Shown here in pieces: positions 1-7,961 of a stretch of 64,000 nucleotides of DNA. The notes below the pieces were generated by a model. It was given only the letters and a program-made list of their open reading frames with translations, made no database searches and was not told the origin of the DNA. Numbering within the stretch: position 1 is the first letter of the stretch; each line of letters opens with the position of its first letter. Made by a program: the position numbers and the translations under genes. Source of the DNA: Chitinophagaceae bacterium (GTDB taxonomy: Bacteria; Bacteroidota; Bacteroidia; Chitinophagales; Chitinophagaceae); contig JADKAM010000001.1 of NCBI GenBank assembly GCA_016715365.1, positions 930,001 to 994,000 of the forward strand. Reading direction: 5' to 3'.

Positions 1-416
1 TTATAAATCCATGCCAGGCCATAAAAGATTTCTTTGTTTGTGCTGTCTATTTTTGATGCAGCATCAAAGTAGTAAATAGCAGAGTCATATTTCTTAATTG
101 CATCTCTGTAAAGTTTACCCATGCCAAAAAGGGCTTCGGCATATTTTGAATTTATAGCAAGCGCTTTGTTGTAATTTATGAGGGCCGTATCTATTTTACC
201 AGCCTTGCTGTAAATATGGCCTATTTCAACATATGCTGAATCAAATTTTTTATCAAATTCAGTTGCTTTATGAAATGCTGCCAGTGCTTCGGAAAATTGA
301 TTGTTGTTTTTTAATTTAATTCCTGAATTGTAATACTGTTTTGCTTTATTTACCTGCGCTTGTGCGGGTAAAAAGAAGAAAACCAATATCAGTAGCGGTA
401 AAAATCTTTTCAACAT
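1..416 (-). CDS. TPR-repeat secreted protein, C-terminus cut by window edge
   Basis: An open frame begins at an ATG (414-416, minus strand) and runs without a stop to the left edge, giving about 138 residues. The first 20 residues are a hydrophobic signal peptide ending near AQAQ. The rest shows tandem 34-residue TPR-type repeats, with the characteristic spacing of Ala, Tyr and Gly in segments such as FSEALAAFHKATEFD and YNKALAINSKYAEALFGMGK. The protein is probably periplasmic and acts in protein-protein contacts; no specific role can be assigned. It is transcribed away from the small membrane protein gene at 535. The true C-terminus is outside the window. Confidence 0.8.
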   Translation of the reverse strand, partial: MLKRFLPLLILVFFFLPAQAQVNKAKQYYNSGIKLKNNNQFSEALAAFHKATEFDKKFDSAYVEIGHIYSKAGKIDTALINYNKALAINSKYAEALFGMGKLYRDAIKKYDSAIYYFDAASKIDSTNKEIFYGLAWIY

Positions 417-534
417 GACCGTTTTGTTTATTGCAAATTAAAAGTATCTGTACATTTTTCTGCAAATTAATTAGTTAATTTCTGTTAAACAGATGTTTTC
501 CTTAACGTATGCTGCCGTAACTTTACACTCTAAG

Positions 535-795
535 ATGAAGCAATTTTTAAACATATTACTGGTTCTCTTTTTGTTGTTGTTTATTTCAACAGCTGTTGAA
601 GCACAATGTGCGGTTTGTACCAAAACGTCCTCTCAGCTGGGCGAAAAACCGGCACAGGGAATGAATGCCGCCATCCTTTACTTAATGATGATGCCCTTTG
701 CCATTGTGGGTTTTATTGGCTACCGCTGGTGGAAAGGCAATAAAAAACTGGAGCAGGAAGAGATCAGGAATCAGCAGCAGGCAAATGATCAGTAA
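535..795 (+). CDS. Small membrane protein with CxxC-like start (hypothetical)
   Basis: This is an 86-residue protein if started at the ATG at 535, which directly precedes the signal-peptide-like segment MKQFLNILLVLFLLLF. An upstream in-frame ATG at 493 would add 14 residues that do not look like a signal sequence. After the predicted cleavage near EAQ comes CAVC, then one hydrophobic segment (AAILYLMMMPFAIVGFIGY) followed by a charged tail. The layout is that of a small inner-membrane protein conserved in Bacteroidota; its function is unknown to me. Its stop overlaps the convergent stop of the MeaB-like gene by a few bases. Confidence 0.65.
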   Translation: MKQFLNILLVLFLLLFISTAVEAQCAVCTKTSSQLGEKPAQGMNAAILYLMMMPFAIVGFIGYRWWKGNKKLEQEEIRNQQQANDQ

Positions 796-1682
796 TAATT
801 TTTAATAAAGGCATATAAATTAAAATCTTTTCCGGCTGCTTCTATTTTTTGTTTCAGCATTGCCTTATCAATTGTGATCATTTTCTTTTGTTGTATAAGA
901 TGAAATGCTTTTTCGGCAAGCAGCCATGATCGCTTTTCTTTTTCTTTTACAATAGTAAAAGAGTCTGTAATTGTTTTCAACAACTCTGTAATACCCTCTT
1001 TTTGCGATGCAACCGTTTTAATAACCGGCACCGGCATGCTGTGGTTGTGAAAAGCAGGGGCCAGCATCAGGCGTAAATTCTTTACAAAAATATCTGCATC
1101 GGGCCTGTCGGCTTTGTTTACAACAAACACATCAGCAATCTCCATCAGCCCGGCTTTCATGGTTTGTACTTCATCCCCGGCTTCGGGCACCACCACTACA
1201 ATGGTAATATCTGCAAGCCCAGCAATCTCAATTTCACTTTGGCCTACACCAACAGTTTCTACAATGATATAATCAAAACCAGCCACTTTCATTAAATCAC
1301 TTATCTCAATAATTTTTGGATGCAGGCCACCCAAAGAGCCACGGGTTGCCAGCGAACGGATAAACACTTTCGGATTATCATACCACTCACTCATGCGGAT
1401 ACGGTCGCCCAGTAAGGCGCCTAAATTAAACGGCGAGGAAGGATCTACACAAATTACGGCAACGGATTTGTCTTCATTAACCAGGAGTCCGATCAATGCG
1501 TCTACCAATGTACTTTTACCTGCGCCGGGCGGTCCGGTTATGCCAATGATGGGCGTTTGTGAAGCCGGCAGCTGCTGCAACAGGTCTTCATAACCGGCTA
1601 CTTCATTCTCAATATAAGAAATGCACCGGGCCAGTGTTTTGGTATTGCCCTGTTTAATTTCATGTATCTGTTGCTGCCACAT
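789..1682 (-). CDS. meaB: MeaB/ArgK-type P-loop GTPase (methylmalonyl-CoA mutase-associated)
   Basis: This 297-residue protein carries the G3E-family signature set: Walker A GPPGAGKST (residues 50-58), the DPSSPFN segment (80-86), ETVGVGQSE (142-150) and the NKAD specificity motif (189-192). The family loads and protects adenosylcobalamin-dependent mutases such as methylmalonyl-CoA mutase, with GTP hydrolysis gating cofactor delivery. Length is slightly short of the usual 310-330 residues. No mutase gene is present in the window, so the client enzyme is inferred from the family only. The gene is convergent with the small membrane protein and divergent from the glycosyltransferase at 1782. Confidence 0.9.
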   Translation of the reverse strand: MWQQQIHEIKQGNTKTLARCISYIENEVAGYEDLLQQLPASQTPIIGITGPPGAGKSTLVDALIGLLVNEDKSVAVICVDPSSPFNLGALLGDRIRMSEWYDNPKVFIRSLATRGSLGGLHPKIIEISDLMKVAGFDYIIVETVGVGQSEIEIAGLADITIVVVVPEAGDEVQTMKAGLMEIADVFVVNKADRPDADIFVKNLRLMLAPAFHNHSMPVPVIKTVASQKEGITELLKTITDSFTIVKEKEKRSWLLAEKAFHLIQQKKMITIDKAMLKQKIEAAGKDFNLYAFIKNYY

Positions 1683-1781
1683 TAAACAAATTTCAATTTT
1701 CTATTTTCAAATACCAAATAAATAAAGGGTAGAACTTTGCCAAAGTTTCTAACCGGGCTTTTTTTATTGTTTCTTTGCACA

Positions 1782-2546
1782 ATGGAAATATCGGTTGTTA
1801 TCATTACAAAAAATGAAGCCCATATCATTGCAAAAACACTGCAGAGCTTACAGGCGGTTACCAGCGATATTGTAATTGTTGACAGTGGCAGTACTGATGA
1901 TACCGTTGCTGTCTGCAAAAAAATGAATGCTAATGTGATTGAAACCGTTTGGGCCGGTTACGGCATCAATAAGAATATGGGAATTGAAGCGGCTAAACAT
2001 GACTGGATATTAAACCTGGATGCCGATGAGGCCATTGACGCAGGATTGCAGCAAAGTATTTTGCAGCTTACATTAACGAATGATGAAGAGGTTTTTGATA
2101 TGCGGTTTAAAAATTTTTTCTGCAATAAATGGATACGCTTTGGCGAGTGGGGCTTCGATTGGCATATCCGGCTCTTTAACCGTAAAAAAGTGAAATGGAA
2201 TAATGCTGCTGTTCATGAAAACCTCATTTTCCCGGCAGGAGTTAAGATTACAAAACTGAAAGGGAATATTCTGCATTATACTGTGCAAAGCCGGGAGGAA
2301 TATGATGCAAAAACAGATCATTATGCCAGGATGAATGCAAAAAAGTATTTTACTGCCGGTAGGAAGCCAAATTCTTTTAAACAATATCTTTCACCGGCAT
2401 TTGCTTTTATACAGCATTATATTTTCCGGCTTGGATTTTTAGATGGCAGGGAAGGATTCATCATTGCCAAAACAACTGCCAGGTATACCTTTTTAAAGTA
2501 CAGGTATTTAAAAGAGATGACCAACGCAGCAAACAACAAAATCTGA
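1782..2546 (+). CDS. Family 2 glycosyltransferase (WaaE/KdtX-like)
   Basis: The 255-residue reading starts at the ATG at 1782 because the GT-A fold begins immediately (MEISVVIITKNEA). The open frame upstream to 1737 lacks homologous character. Visible motifs are DSGSTDD (34-40, nucleotide binding) and the DxD metal motif in NLDADE (78-83). The later VHENLIFP segment is typical of the WaaE/KdtX group that adds glucose or heptose to lipopolysaccharide inner core. It is a cytosolic, membrane-associated enzyme of surface glycan synthesis; the exact donor and acceptor cannot be told. It ends 7 bases before the Lon-domain gene, so the two are probably co-transcribed. Confidence 0.85.
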   Translation: MEISVVIITKNEAHIIAKTLQSLQAVTSDIVIVDSGSTDDTVAVCKKMNANVIETVWAGYGINKNMGIEAAKHDWILNLDADEAIDAGLQQSILQLTLTNDEEVFDMRFKNFFCNKWIRFGEWGFDWHIRLFNRKKVKWNNAAVHENLIFPAGVKITKLKGNILHYTVQSREEYDAKTDHYARMNAKKYFTAGRKPNSFKQYLSPAFAFIQHYIFRLGFLDGREGFIIAKTTARYTFLKYRYLKEMTNAANNKI

Positions 2547-2553
2547 TTTTCTG

Positions 2554-3189
2554 ATGACAAATTTTATTCCCATATTCCCTTTGGCCATTGTGGTGTATCC
2601 CGGCGAGCAGTTAAACCTGCATATTTTTGAACCCCGTTACAGGCAACTGATCAATGAATGTTTTGCAACAAAAAAACCATTTGGTATTCCGGCTGTTATT
2701 GATGATAAAATAAATGAAATGGGTACATTGGTGCAGGTAACAGCAATAAGCCAGGTGTACGAAGATGGAAAAATGGATATTAAAACCGAAGGCCTGCAGG
2801 TTTTCAGATTGCTGGAAACTATTCATGAATTACCCGGTAAATTGTACAGTGGTGCCATTGTAAATTACCCGGATAATGATGAAAGGGGTAACCGCATGTT
2901 AATGAACGGCATCGTGAAGGGAATTAAAGAGCTGCATAAATTACTCAACATTGAAAAGAAATTTGTAAAGCCCGATGAGGAATTGTGGAGTTACGATGTG
3001 GCGCATCATGCAGGCATGTCGCTGCAGGAAGAATATGAATTGCTGGAACTAATGCATGAATCACAACGGCAGGAATATTTAAAAAGACACCTTACAAAGG
3101 TAATTCCTGTATTAGCCGAAATGGAAATACTGAAAGAGAAAGTAAAACTGAACGGGCACTTTAAGAATTTGAAAGGACTTGATGGATAG
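2554..3189 (+). CDS. Lon N-terminal (substrate-binding) domain protein
   Basis: This 211-residue protein consists of a single Lon-type N-terminal domain. It opens with FIPIFPLAIVVYPGEQLNLH and the FEPRYRQL segment that define the LON substrate-binding fold, and it ends in a helical stretch. It has no AAA+ ATPase or Ser/Lys protease part, so it is a stand-alone LON domain protein, a class common in bacteria whose job is poorly known (proposed substrate or peptide binding). It sits 7 bases after the glycosyltransferase. A repeat-derived inverted repeat follows at 3202-3270, before coaX. Confidence 0.85.
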   Translation: MTNFIPIFPLAIVVYPGEQLNLHIFEPRYRQLINECFATKKPFGIPAVIDDKINEMGTLVQVTAISQVYEDGKMDIKTEGLQVFRLLETIHELPGKLYSGAIVNYPDNDERGNRMLMNGIVKGIKELHKLLNIEKKFVKPDEELWSYDVAHHAGMSLQEEYELLELMHESQRQEYLKRHLTKVIPVLAEMEILKEKVKLNGHFKNLKGLDG

Positions 3190-3201
3190 GCATAGTCATT
3201 G

Positions 3202-3270
3202 AGTCATTGGTCAATAGTCATTTTACCTAAGCGAAATATTAAATGACTTAATGACTACTGACCAATGACT
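3202..3270. repeat. Inverted copy pair of an 'agtcattggtca' phrase repeat
   Basis: The 21-base arm at 3202-3222 recurs as its reverse complement at 3250-3270 with one mismatch. Each arm is itself built of short near-repeats of agtcatt. The structure could fold as a long hairpin between the Lon-domain gene and coaX. Related agtcatt strings occur upstream of lysS (16967-16994), so this is one member of a dispersed family rather than a gene-specific terminator. There is no clear T-run after it. Confidence 0.7.
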
Positions 3271-3306
3271 AATTACGAATTGCTGAATAAAAAATAAATT
3301 AACTAA

Positions 3307-4035
3307 ATGACAAAAACAATTTGTTTCGATTTTGGAAACACCCGCCTTAAAGCTGCCATTTTTGAAAATGATAAATTTTCAGAAGAAATAGTTTTGCCCA
3401 ATGATGAAACAGCAACGATTGAAAAATTACTGGCAGATCATTATCCGCAAAAAACAATACTTTCTTCTGTAATCGAACATAATATTGAAATTGAAAACCT
3501 GCTTGCAGCAAAAACAAAATTTCATAAGCTCTCACACCTTACCAAAGCAAACTTTACAACACCGGTTGGTAAGCCCGAGTCTATTGGTGCCGACAGGCTG
3601 GCACTTTCTGCAGCTGCGGTACATTTTTTTCCGGGTAAAAATAACCTGGTGGTTGCACTGGGCAGCTGTATCACCTACAATTTCATAAACCAGTACGGTG
3701 AATTTATTGGCGGCAGTATTTCGCCGGGCATGGAAATGCGTTTTAAAGCCATGCAGGTTTTTACCGCAAAACTGCCTTTGGTTCAAAAAGACTGGAATTT
3801 TCCTATAATCGGGTATGATACCAAAACAAATATGCAAAGTGGTGTAATTGCCGGAATTACATATGAAATTGATGGATTTATGGAGGAATATGCCCGAAAA
3901 TACAGCAACTTTAACGCCGTTTTAACCGGGGGCGATACAAGCTATTTTGCCGGTCAACTTAAAAACAAGATATTTGCCGACCCTTATTTCTTATTTAAAG
4001 GATTATATGCACTCAGTGAAACTAACAATGGCTAA
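3307..4035 (+). CDS. coaX: Type III pantothenate kinase
   Basis: CoaX phosphorylates pantothenate with ATP, the first step of coenzyme A synthesis. The 242-residue length fits the family. The motifs seen are the phosphate loop DFGNT (8-12), GADR (94-97, carrying the catalytic-base Asp) and GGSISPG (135-141). The third motif, usually with Asp before LGT or AGT, reads VVALGSCITYN here (115-125), so the usual Asp is Ala and a later Asp is Asn. The gene overlaps the start of the outer-membrane protein gene by 8 bases (ATG 4028, stop 4033-4035), which suggests translational coupling. Confidence 0.88.
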   Translation: MTKTICFDFGNTRLKAAIFENDKFSEEIVLPNDETATIEKLLADHYPQKTILSSVIEHNIEIENLLAAKTKFHKLSHLTKANFTTPVGKPESIGADRLALSAAAVHFFPGKNNLVVALGSCITYNFINQYGEFIGGSISPGMEMRFKAMQVFTAKLPLVQKDWNFPIIGYDTKTNMQSGVIAGITYEIDGFMEEYARKYSNFNAVLTGGDTSYFAGQLKNKIFADPYFLFKGLYALSETNNG

Positions 4036-5392
4036 AATTTTAATGGTACTTTTTGTGGCTTGTGGCTTGCAAATGAGTGCAACAGCACAGGAAAATTCTC
4101 CTTTTTCAAGATATGGCCTTGGCGATCTTACCCCCAATCATAATGTTTTTACCAGGGGTATGGGCGGTATCTCTGCCGGTGTGGCCGATTTTATTACTTT
4201 CAACACACTCAAACTCCCAAACAGTAACAGTATAAACTTTACAAACCCCGCTTCGCTTTCTACCATACGAAACACCATTTTTGATGTAGGCCTTGAAGTA
4301 GATTACCGGATTTTAAAAAGCACCAACCCGGCAAAAAAATTCACCTCTGCTAATACGTATGTTTCTTATCTGCAACTGGCTTTTCCATTAACCACACCTA
4401 AAATGGCTAAAAAAGGAATCAGCTGGGGTATGAGCCTGGGAATTAAACCGGTTTCTAAAATAAATTATAAGATTGAAAAGAACGAACGGCTTTCCGGTAT
4501 TGATAGTTTAAATACACTCTATGAAGGTAACGGAGGCGTAAACCAGGCACATATTGGAACAGGCATAAAGTATAAAAATTTCAGCATTGGTATAAATGCC
4601 GGTTATATGTTTGGCAGCAAAGATTACAGTACCAAACTTACCTTTATTAACGACAGCACTTATTATTACTTATCCAATTCTGAAAACAAAACAACCTTCG
4701 GCGGTTTATTTGTTAACGGCGGTATTCAATACGATCTACCCCTGGCAAAAGATGAGAAAAATAATATTACCAAAAACTTAAGGCTTGGTGTGTATGGTAA
4801 CCTGCAGCATAATTTAAATGCAAATAATGACCTGATCAGGGAAATAATAATTTATGATGCAAATGGAAACCAGTTTCAGCTTGATAGTGTTTATGAGGAA
4901 AAGGATGTAAAAGGTAAAATAAAATACCCGGCAATGGTTACGTTTGGAGGAGTTTACCAGGATGCAAACTGGCTAATTGGCGCCGATGTTGAATATGGTA
5001 ACTGGAAAAGCTATCGTTATTATGGCCTGGCCGACCAGGTACAAAACAACTGGACCGTAAGAGTAGGTACACAATATTTCCCTGCAAAGGAAAGCAAAGC
5101 AGTTAGAAAATATTTCAACTTTGTAAAATACAGGGCTGGTTTTTATTACGGCCCCGACTACATTAAAACCAGTGCAAAGAACAGGGCTGAGTATGGTTTT
5201 TCTTTAGGCACGGGCATGCCTTTAACATCTATAAAGCGCCAGAACCCATATGCAGGTTATGTAGTTTTAAATACCGCATTGGAATTTGCAAGCAGGGGTA
5301 ATAAACAAACCAACCTGCGTGAAAGCCTTGTAAGGTTCAGCATAGGCGTTTCTATGAATGCCAGCTGGTTCCAGAAACCTAAATACAATTAA
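4028..5392 (+). CDS. Outer-membrane beta-barrel protein, coaX-lptC neighbourhood
   Basis: This is a 454-residue protein starting at ATG 4028, inside the end of coaX. A further ATG at 4007 in the same frame is possible, but 4028 gives a compact signal peptide (MAKILMVLFVACGLQMSATA). The mature protein opens with ENSPFSRYGLGDL and is rich in alternating aromatic and polar strands with Gly/Asn/Tyr, typical of a beta-barrel. In Bacteroidota such a protein commonly lies between coaX and lptC, hinting at an envelope or lipid function. No specific substrate can be read from the sequence. Confidence 0.8.
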   Translation: MAKILMVLFVACGLQMSATAQENSPFSRYGLGDLTPNHNVFTRGMGGISAGVADFITFNTLKLPNSNSINFTNPASLSTIRNTIFDVGLEVDYRILKSTNPAKKFTSANTYVSYLQLAFPLTTPKMAKKGISWGMSLGIKPVSKINYKIEKNERLSGIDSLNTLYEGNGGVNQAHIGTGIKYKNFSIGINAGYMFGSKDYSTKLTFINDSTYYYLSNSENKTTFGGLFVNGGIQYDLPLAKDEKNNITKNLRLGVYGNLQHNLNANNDLIREIIIYDANGNQFQLDSVYEEKDVKGKIKYPAMVTFGGVYQDANWLIGADVEYGNWKSYRYYGLADQVQNNWTVRVGTQYFPAKESKAVRKYFNFVKYRAGFYYGPDYIKTSAKNRAEYGFSLGTGMPLTSIKRQNPYAGYVVLNTALEFASRGNKQTNLRESLVRFSIGVSMNASWFQKPKYN

Positions 5393-5434
5393 TGTAATTT
5401 TCGCCATCATTTACAGGTACAATAATTTTTGATA

Positions 5435-6067
5435 ATGGTATCGTTGCAAAAAATATTCCGGCATACACTTTTTTCCCGGGCATATTTCAGGTGCAGCAAT
5501 CTTTACACCAGGTTCCTCTTTTTCTCTTTATTTACTTTTACAATTGTATTGCTTTTGTCCTGTGGCAACAGCGATAAGGAACTGAATGAGTACAACAGCA
5601 AAGCATTGGGTATAGAAGAAATTAAAGATGCAGATATCAACTACACGTTGGGAGGTAATGCAAAAGCAAAGCTTCGGTCGCCTTTAATGCTACGGGTACA
5701 GGAGGCCAGTCCTTATGTTGAATTTCCTAAAAAACTGCATGTAGATTTTTTTAGTGAAAGCGGGGCTATAGACAGCAGGCTGGATGCTTTATATGGAAAA
5801 TATTATGAAATGGAAAGCAAAGTGTTCTTAAAGGACAGCGTAAAAGTAATTAATATACTGGGCGATACATTGTATTGCAATGAACTTTGGTGGGACAGAA
5901 GCAGAAAAGGCAATGAATTTTATACCGATAAGCCGGTAAGGATCCGCCGTAAATTACAGATCATTGATGGTATTGGAATGGATGCAAGCCAGGACTTTAA
6001 AGCATGGCACATTATTAACCCGGTAGGGATTATCAATGTCCCCAATACTCAGTTCCCTGTTTATTGA
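5435..6067 (+). CDS. lptC: LPS export protein LptC (lipoprotein form)
   Basis: This 210-residue protein starts at ATG 5435; an upstream TTG at 5429 is less likely. A long basic N-terminus and a hydrophobic stretch end in the lipobox LLLSC (Cys 43), so this LptC looks lipid-anchored, as usual in Bacteroidota. The remaining part is the LptA/C-like beta-jellyroll domain (segments such as VEFPKKLHVDFFSESG and YCNELWWD). LptC receives lipopolysaccharide from the LptB2FG transporter and passes it to the periplasmic bridge. It probably shares a transcript with coaX and the outer-membrane protein; the gap is 42 bases. Confidence 0.82.
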   Translation: MVSLQKIFRHTLFSRAYFRCSNLYTRFLFFSLFTFTIVLLLSCGNSDKELNEYNSKALGIEEIKDADINYTLGGNAKAKLRSPLMLRVQEASPYVEFPKKLHVDFFSESGAIDSRLDALYGKYYEMESKVFLKDSVKVINILGDTLYCNELWWDRSRKGNEFYTDKPVRIRRKLQIIDGIGMDASQDFKAWHIINPVGIINVPNTQFPVY

Positions 6068-6189
6068 CCTTTGCAAACAAATCAAATTTCCGGTTTATTC
6101 ATGTGCATGGTTTCTTTCCATAACAAAATTATAATGAACTAATAAAAAGTGTAATCAGTATCTTTAACCAGCTATAAAAAACAATAAAA

Positions 6190-7179
6190 ATGGAATATCG
6201 CCGCTTAGGAAAATCAGGACTGCAGGTTAGTGTATTGTCTTTTGGCAGCTGGGTAAGTTTCAGCAAACAAATTAATGATAAGGTGGCAGATGAGCTGATG
6301 GGGCTGGCTTATGATAAAGGCATCAACTTTTTTGATAATGCCGAAGTATATGCCCTGGGCGAAAGCGAAAAAATGATGGGCCGGGTTTTAAAAAAGAAAA
6401 AATGGGACCGCACTTCATATACCATTTCTTCCAAAGCATTTTGGGGATGGAGGGGCAAGGCCAATAAGCCCAACCAAACCGGTTGCAGCCGCAAACATTT
6501 GCTGGAAGCATGTGATGAAGCCCTGCAGAGATTACAGCTTGATTACCTGGATATGTATTTCTGCCATCGCCCCGATAAAAATACACCGGTTGAAGAAACC
6601 GTGTGGGCAATGAACCACCTGATACAACAGGGCAAAATAATGTACTGGGGTACCAGTGAGTGGAGCGGCGTTGAAATTATGGAAGCACATCGTGTTGCCG
6701 AAAAATTCAGGTTGATTGGCCCTACCATGGAGCAGCCGCAATACAATTTATTTGAGCGGGAAAAAATAGAAAAAGATTTCCTGGAAATTTATAAAAATGT
6801 TGGCCTGGGCACCACCATCTGGAGTCCGTTGGCATCGGGGCTTTTAACCGGCAAGTACAACGATGGTATTCCCAAAGGCAGCCGCTTTGCTTTGGAAGGG
6901 TTCGACTGGCTGAAGGAAAGATGGGTGATGGATGAGAAAGTAAAAAAAGTAAAAAAGCTAAGCGAACTGGCTGCTAAAATGAATGTGAGCACAGCCTCTT
7001 TAAGCATTGCCTGGTGTATTAAAAATCCCAATGTAAGTACCGCTATTTTGGGCGCCACTAAAAAAGCGCAGCTGCTCGATAATTTAAAAGCACTGGATGT
7101 AGTTGCACTCTTAACACCCGATGTGATGGATAAGATTGAAACAATTATGAAAACAAAACCAATTTTACCCGAGCATTAA
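6190..7179 (+). CDS. Aldo/keto reductase, Kv-beta/YghZ type
   Basis: This 329-residue protein is an NADPH-dependent (beta/alpha)8-barrel reductase of carbonyl compounds. The catalytic tetrad is in place: Asp49 and Tyr54 in FDNAEVY, Lys82 in ISSKAFW, His126 in YFCHRPD. The opening MEYRRLGKSGLQVSVLSFG and the WGTSEWS segment match the voltage-gated K+ channel beta-subunit / YghZ branch. No partner channel lies beside it. It heads a tightly packed plus-strand run (gaps of 1, 5, 11 and 35 bases) with an Spx/ArsC-like protein, OsmC, a plug-domain protein and an SDR, several of which are redox proteins. Confidence 0.9.
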   Translation: MEYRRLGKSGLQVSVLSFGSWVSFSKQINDKVADELMGLAYDKGINFFDNAEVYALGESEKMMGRVLKKKKWDRTSYTISSKAFWGWRGKANKPNQTGCSRKHLLEACDEALQRLQLDYLDMYFCHRPDKNTPVEETVWAMNHLIQQGKIMYWGTSEWSGVEIMEAHRVAEKFRLIGPTMEQPQYNLFEREKIEKDFLEIYKNVGLGTTIWSPLASGLLTGKYNDGIPKGSRFALEGFDWLKERWVMDEKVKKVKKLSELAAKMNVSTASLSIAWCIKNPNVSTAILGATKKAQLLDNLKALDVVALLTPDVMDKIETIMKTKPILPEH

Positions 7180-7180
7180 A

Positions 7181-7534
7181 ATGGCAGACATTATAGTTTA
7201 TGGTATTCCCAATTGCGATACAACAAAAAAAGCACTGGTGTTGCTGAAGAAATATAAAGTTGATTTTTCTTTTCACGATTATAAAGAAAATGGGATAACG
7301 CCACAAAAGCTGGAAGCCTGGTGTAAAAAAACGGGTTGGGAAATTATACTCAACAAAAGAAGTACCACCTGGCGTGAACTGGATGAAGTTGAACAGAAAA
7401 ATATAACCGGTCAACCGGCAGCAATAAAACTGATGCTAAAAAGCAACAGCATTATAAAAAGGCCCATAATTGAAATTAACAACCACTTACTGGTTGGATT
7501 TAATGAAAAGGAAATAATTAAACACTTAAAATAA
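7181..7534 (+). CDS. Spx/ArsC-family (YffB-like) thioredoxin-fold protein
   Basis: This 117-residue protein has the ArsC/Spx fold start YGIPNCDTTKKA, with a single Cys12 followed by D-T-T rather than a CxxC redox pair. The family-typical segments KRSTTWREL and IIKRPIIEI are present, the latter containing the cis-Pro region. Length and lack of CxxC point to the YffB-like branch rather than the Spx regulator; substrate unknown, possibly glutathione- or thiol-linked reduction. It starts one base after the aldo/keto reductase stop. Confidence 0.85.
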   Translation: MADIIVYGIPNCDTTKKALVLLKKYKVDFSFHDYKENGITPQKLEAWCKKTGWEIILNKRSTTWRELDEVEQKNITGQPAAIKLMLKSNSIIKRPIIEINNHLLVGFNEKEIIKHLK

Positions 7535-7539
7535 AATAC

Positions 7540-7950
7540 ATGAAACGTAACGCAACCGCCGTTTGGAACGGCACCGGAAAAGAAGGCACCGGACATCTTA
7601 CCACACAAAGCACCACTTTGTCTGAAACGCAATACTCTTTTAATTCACGCTTTGCAGAAGGCATTGGCACAAACCCCGAAGAGCTTGTGGCAGCAGCACT
7701 ATCAGGTTGTTTTGCTATGAAATTAAGTTTTGTTTTAAATGCAGCCGGGTTTACAGCTGAAACAATAAATGTTAACTGCACCATTACCCTGGATGGCGGA
7801 GCATTAACCAATGCACATCTTGTTGTAAATGCTACTGTACCGGAAATAGACCAGGCAAAATTTGATGAGTGTATGGAAGATGTTAAAGCAAATTGTTTGA
7901 TCTCGAAATCACTTAACATAGATAAGACCTATGAAGTAAGTTTGAATTAA
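7540..7950 (+). CDS. OsmC-family peroxidase
   Basis: This 136-residue OsmC-type protein reduces organic hydroperoxides by a two-cysteine mechanism. The peroxidatic Cys57 lies in LVAAALSGCFAMKLSF and the second Cys119 in KANCLISKSL. Glu in NPEELVAAA supports the active site, as is usual for this family. Its place 5 bases after the Spx/ArsC-like gene fits a small oxidative-stress operon. It is cytosolic, with no signal peptide. Confidence 0.9.
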   Translation: MKRNATAVWNGTGKEGTGHLTTQSTTLSETQYSFNSRFAEGIGTNPEELVAAALSGCFAMKLSFVLNAAGFTAETINVNCTITLDGGALTNAHLVVNATVPEIDQAKFDECMEDVKANCLISKSLNIDKTYEVSLN

Positions 7951-7961
7951 TCAAAATTACA

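Noticed and set aside
1682..1918. Minus-strand open frame opposite the glycosyltransferase start
   Set aside because: Shadow of the glycosyltransferase gene and its leader; no protein-like features.
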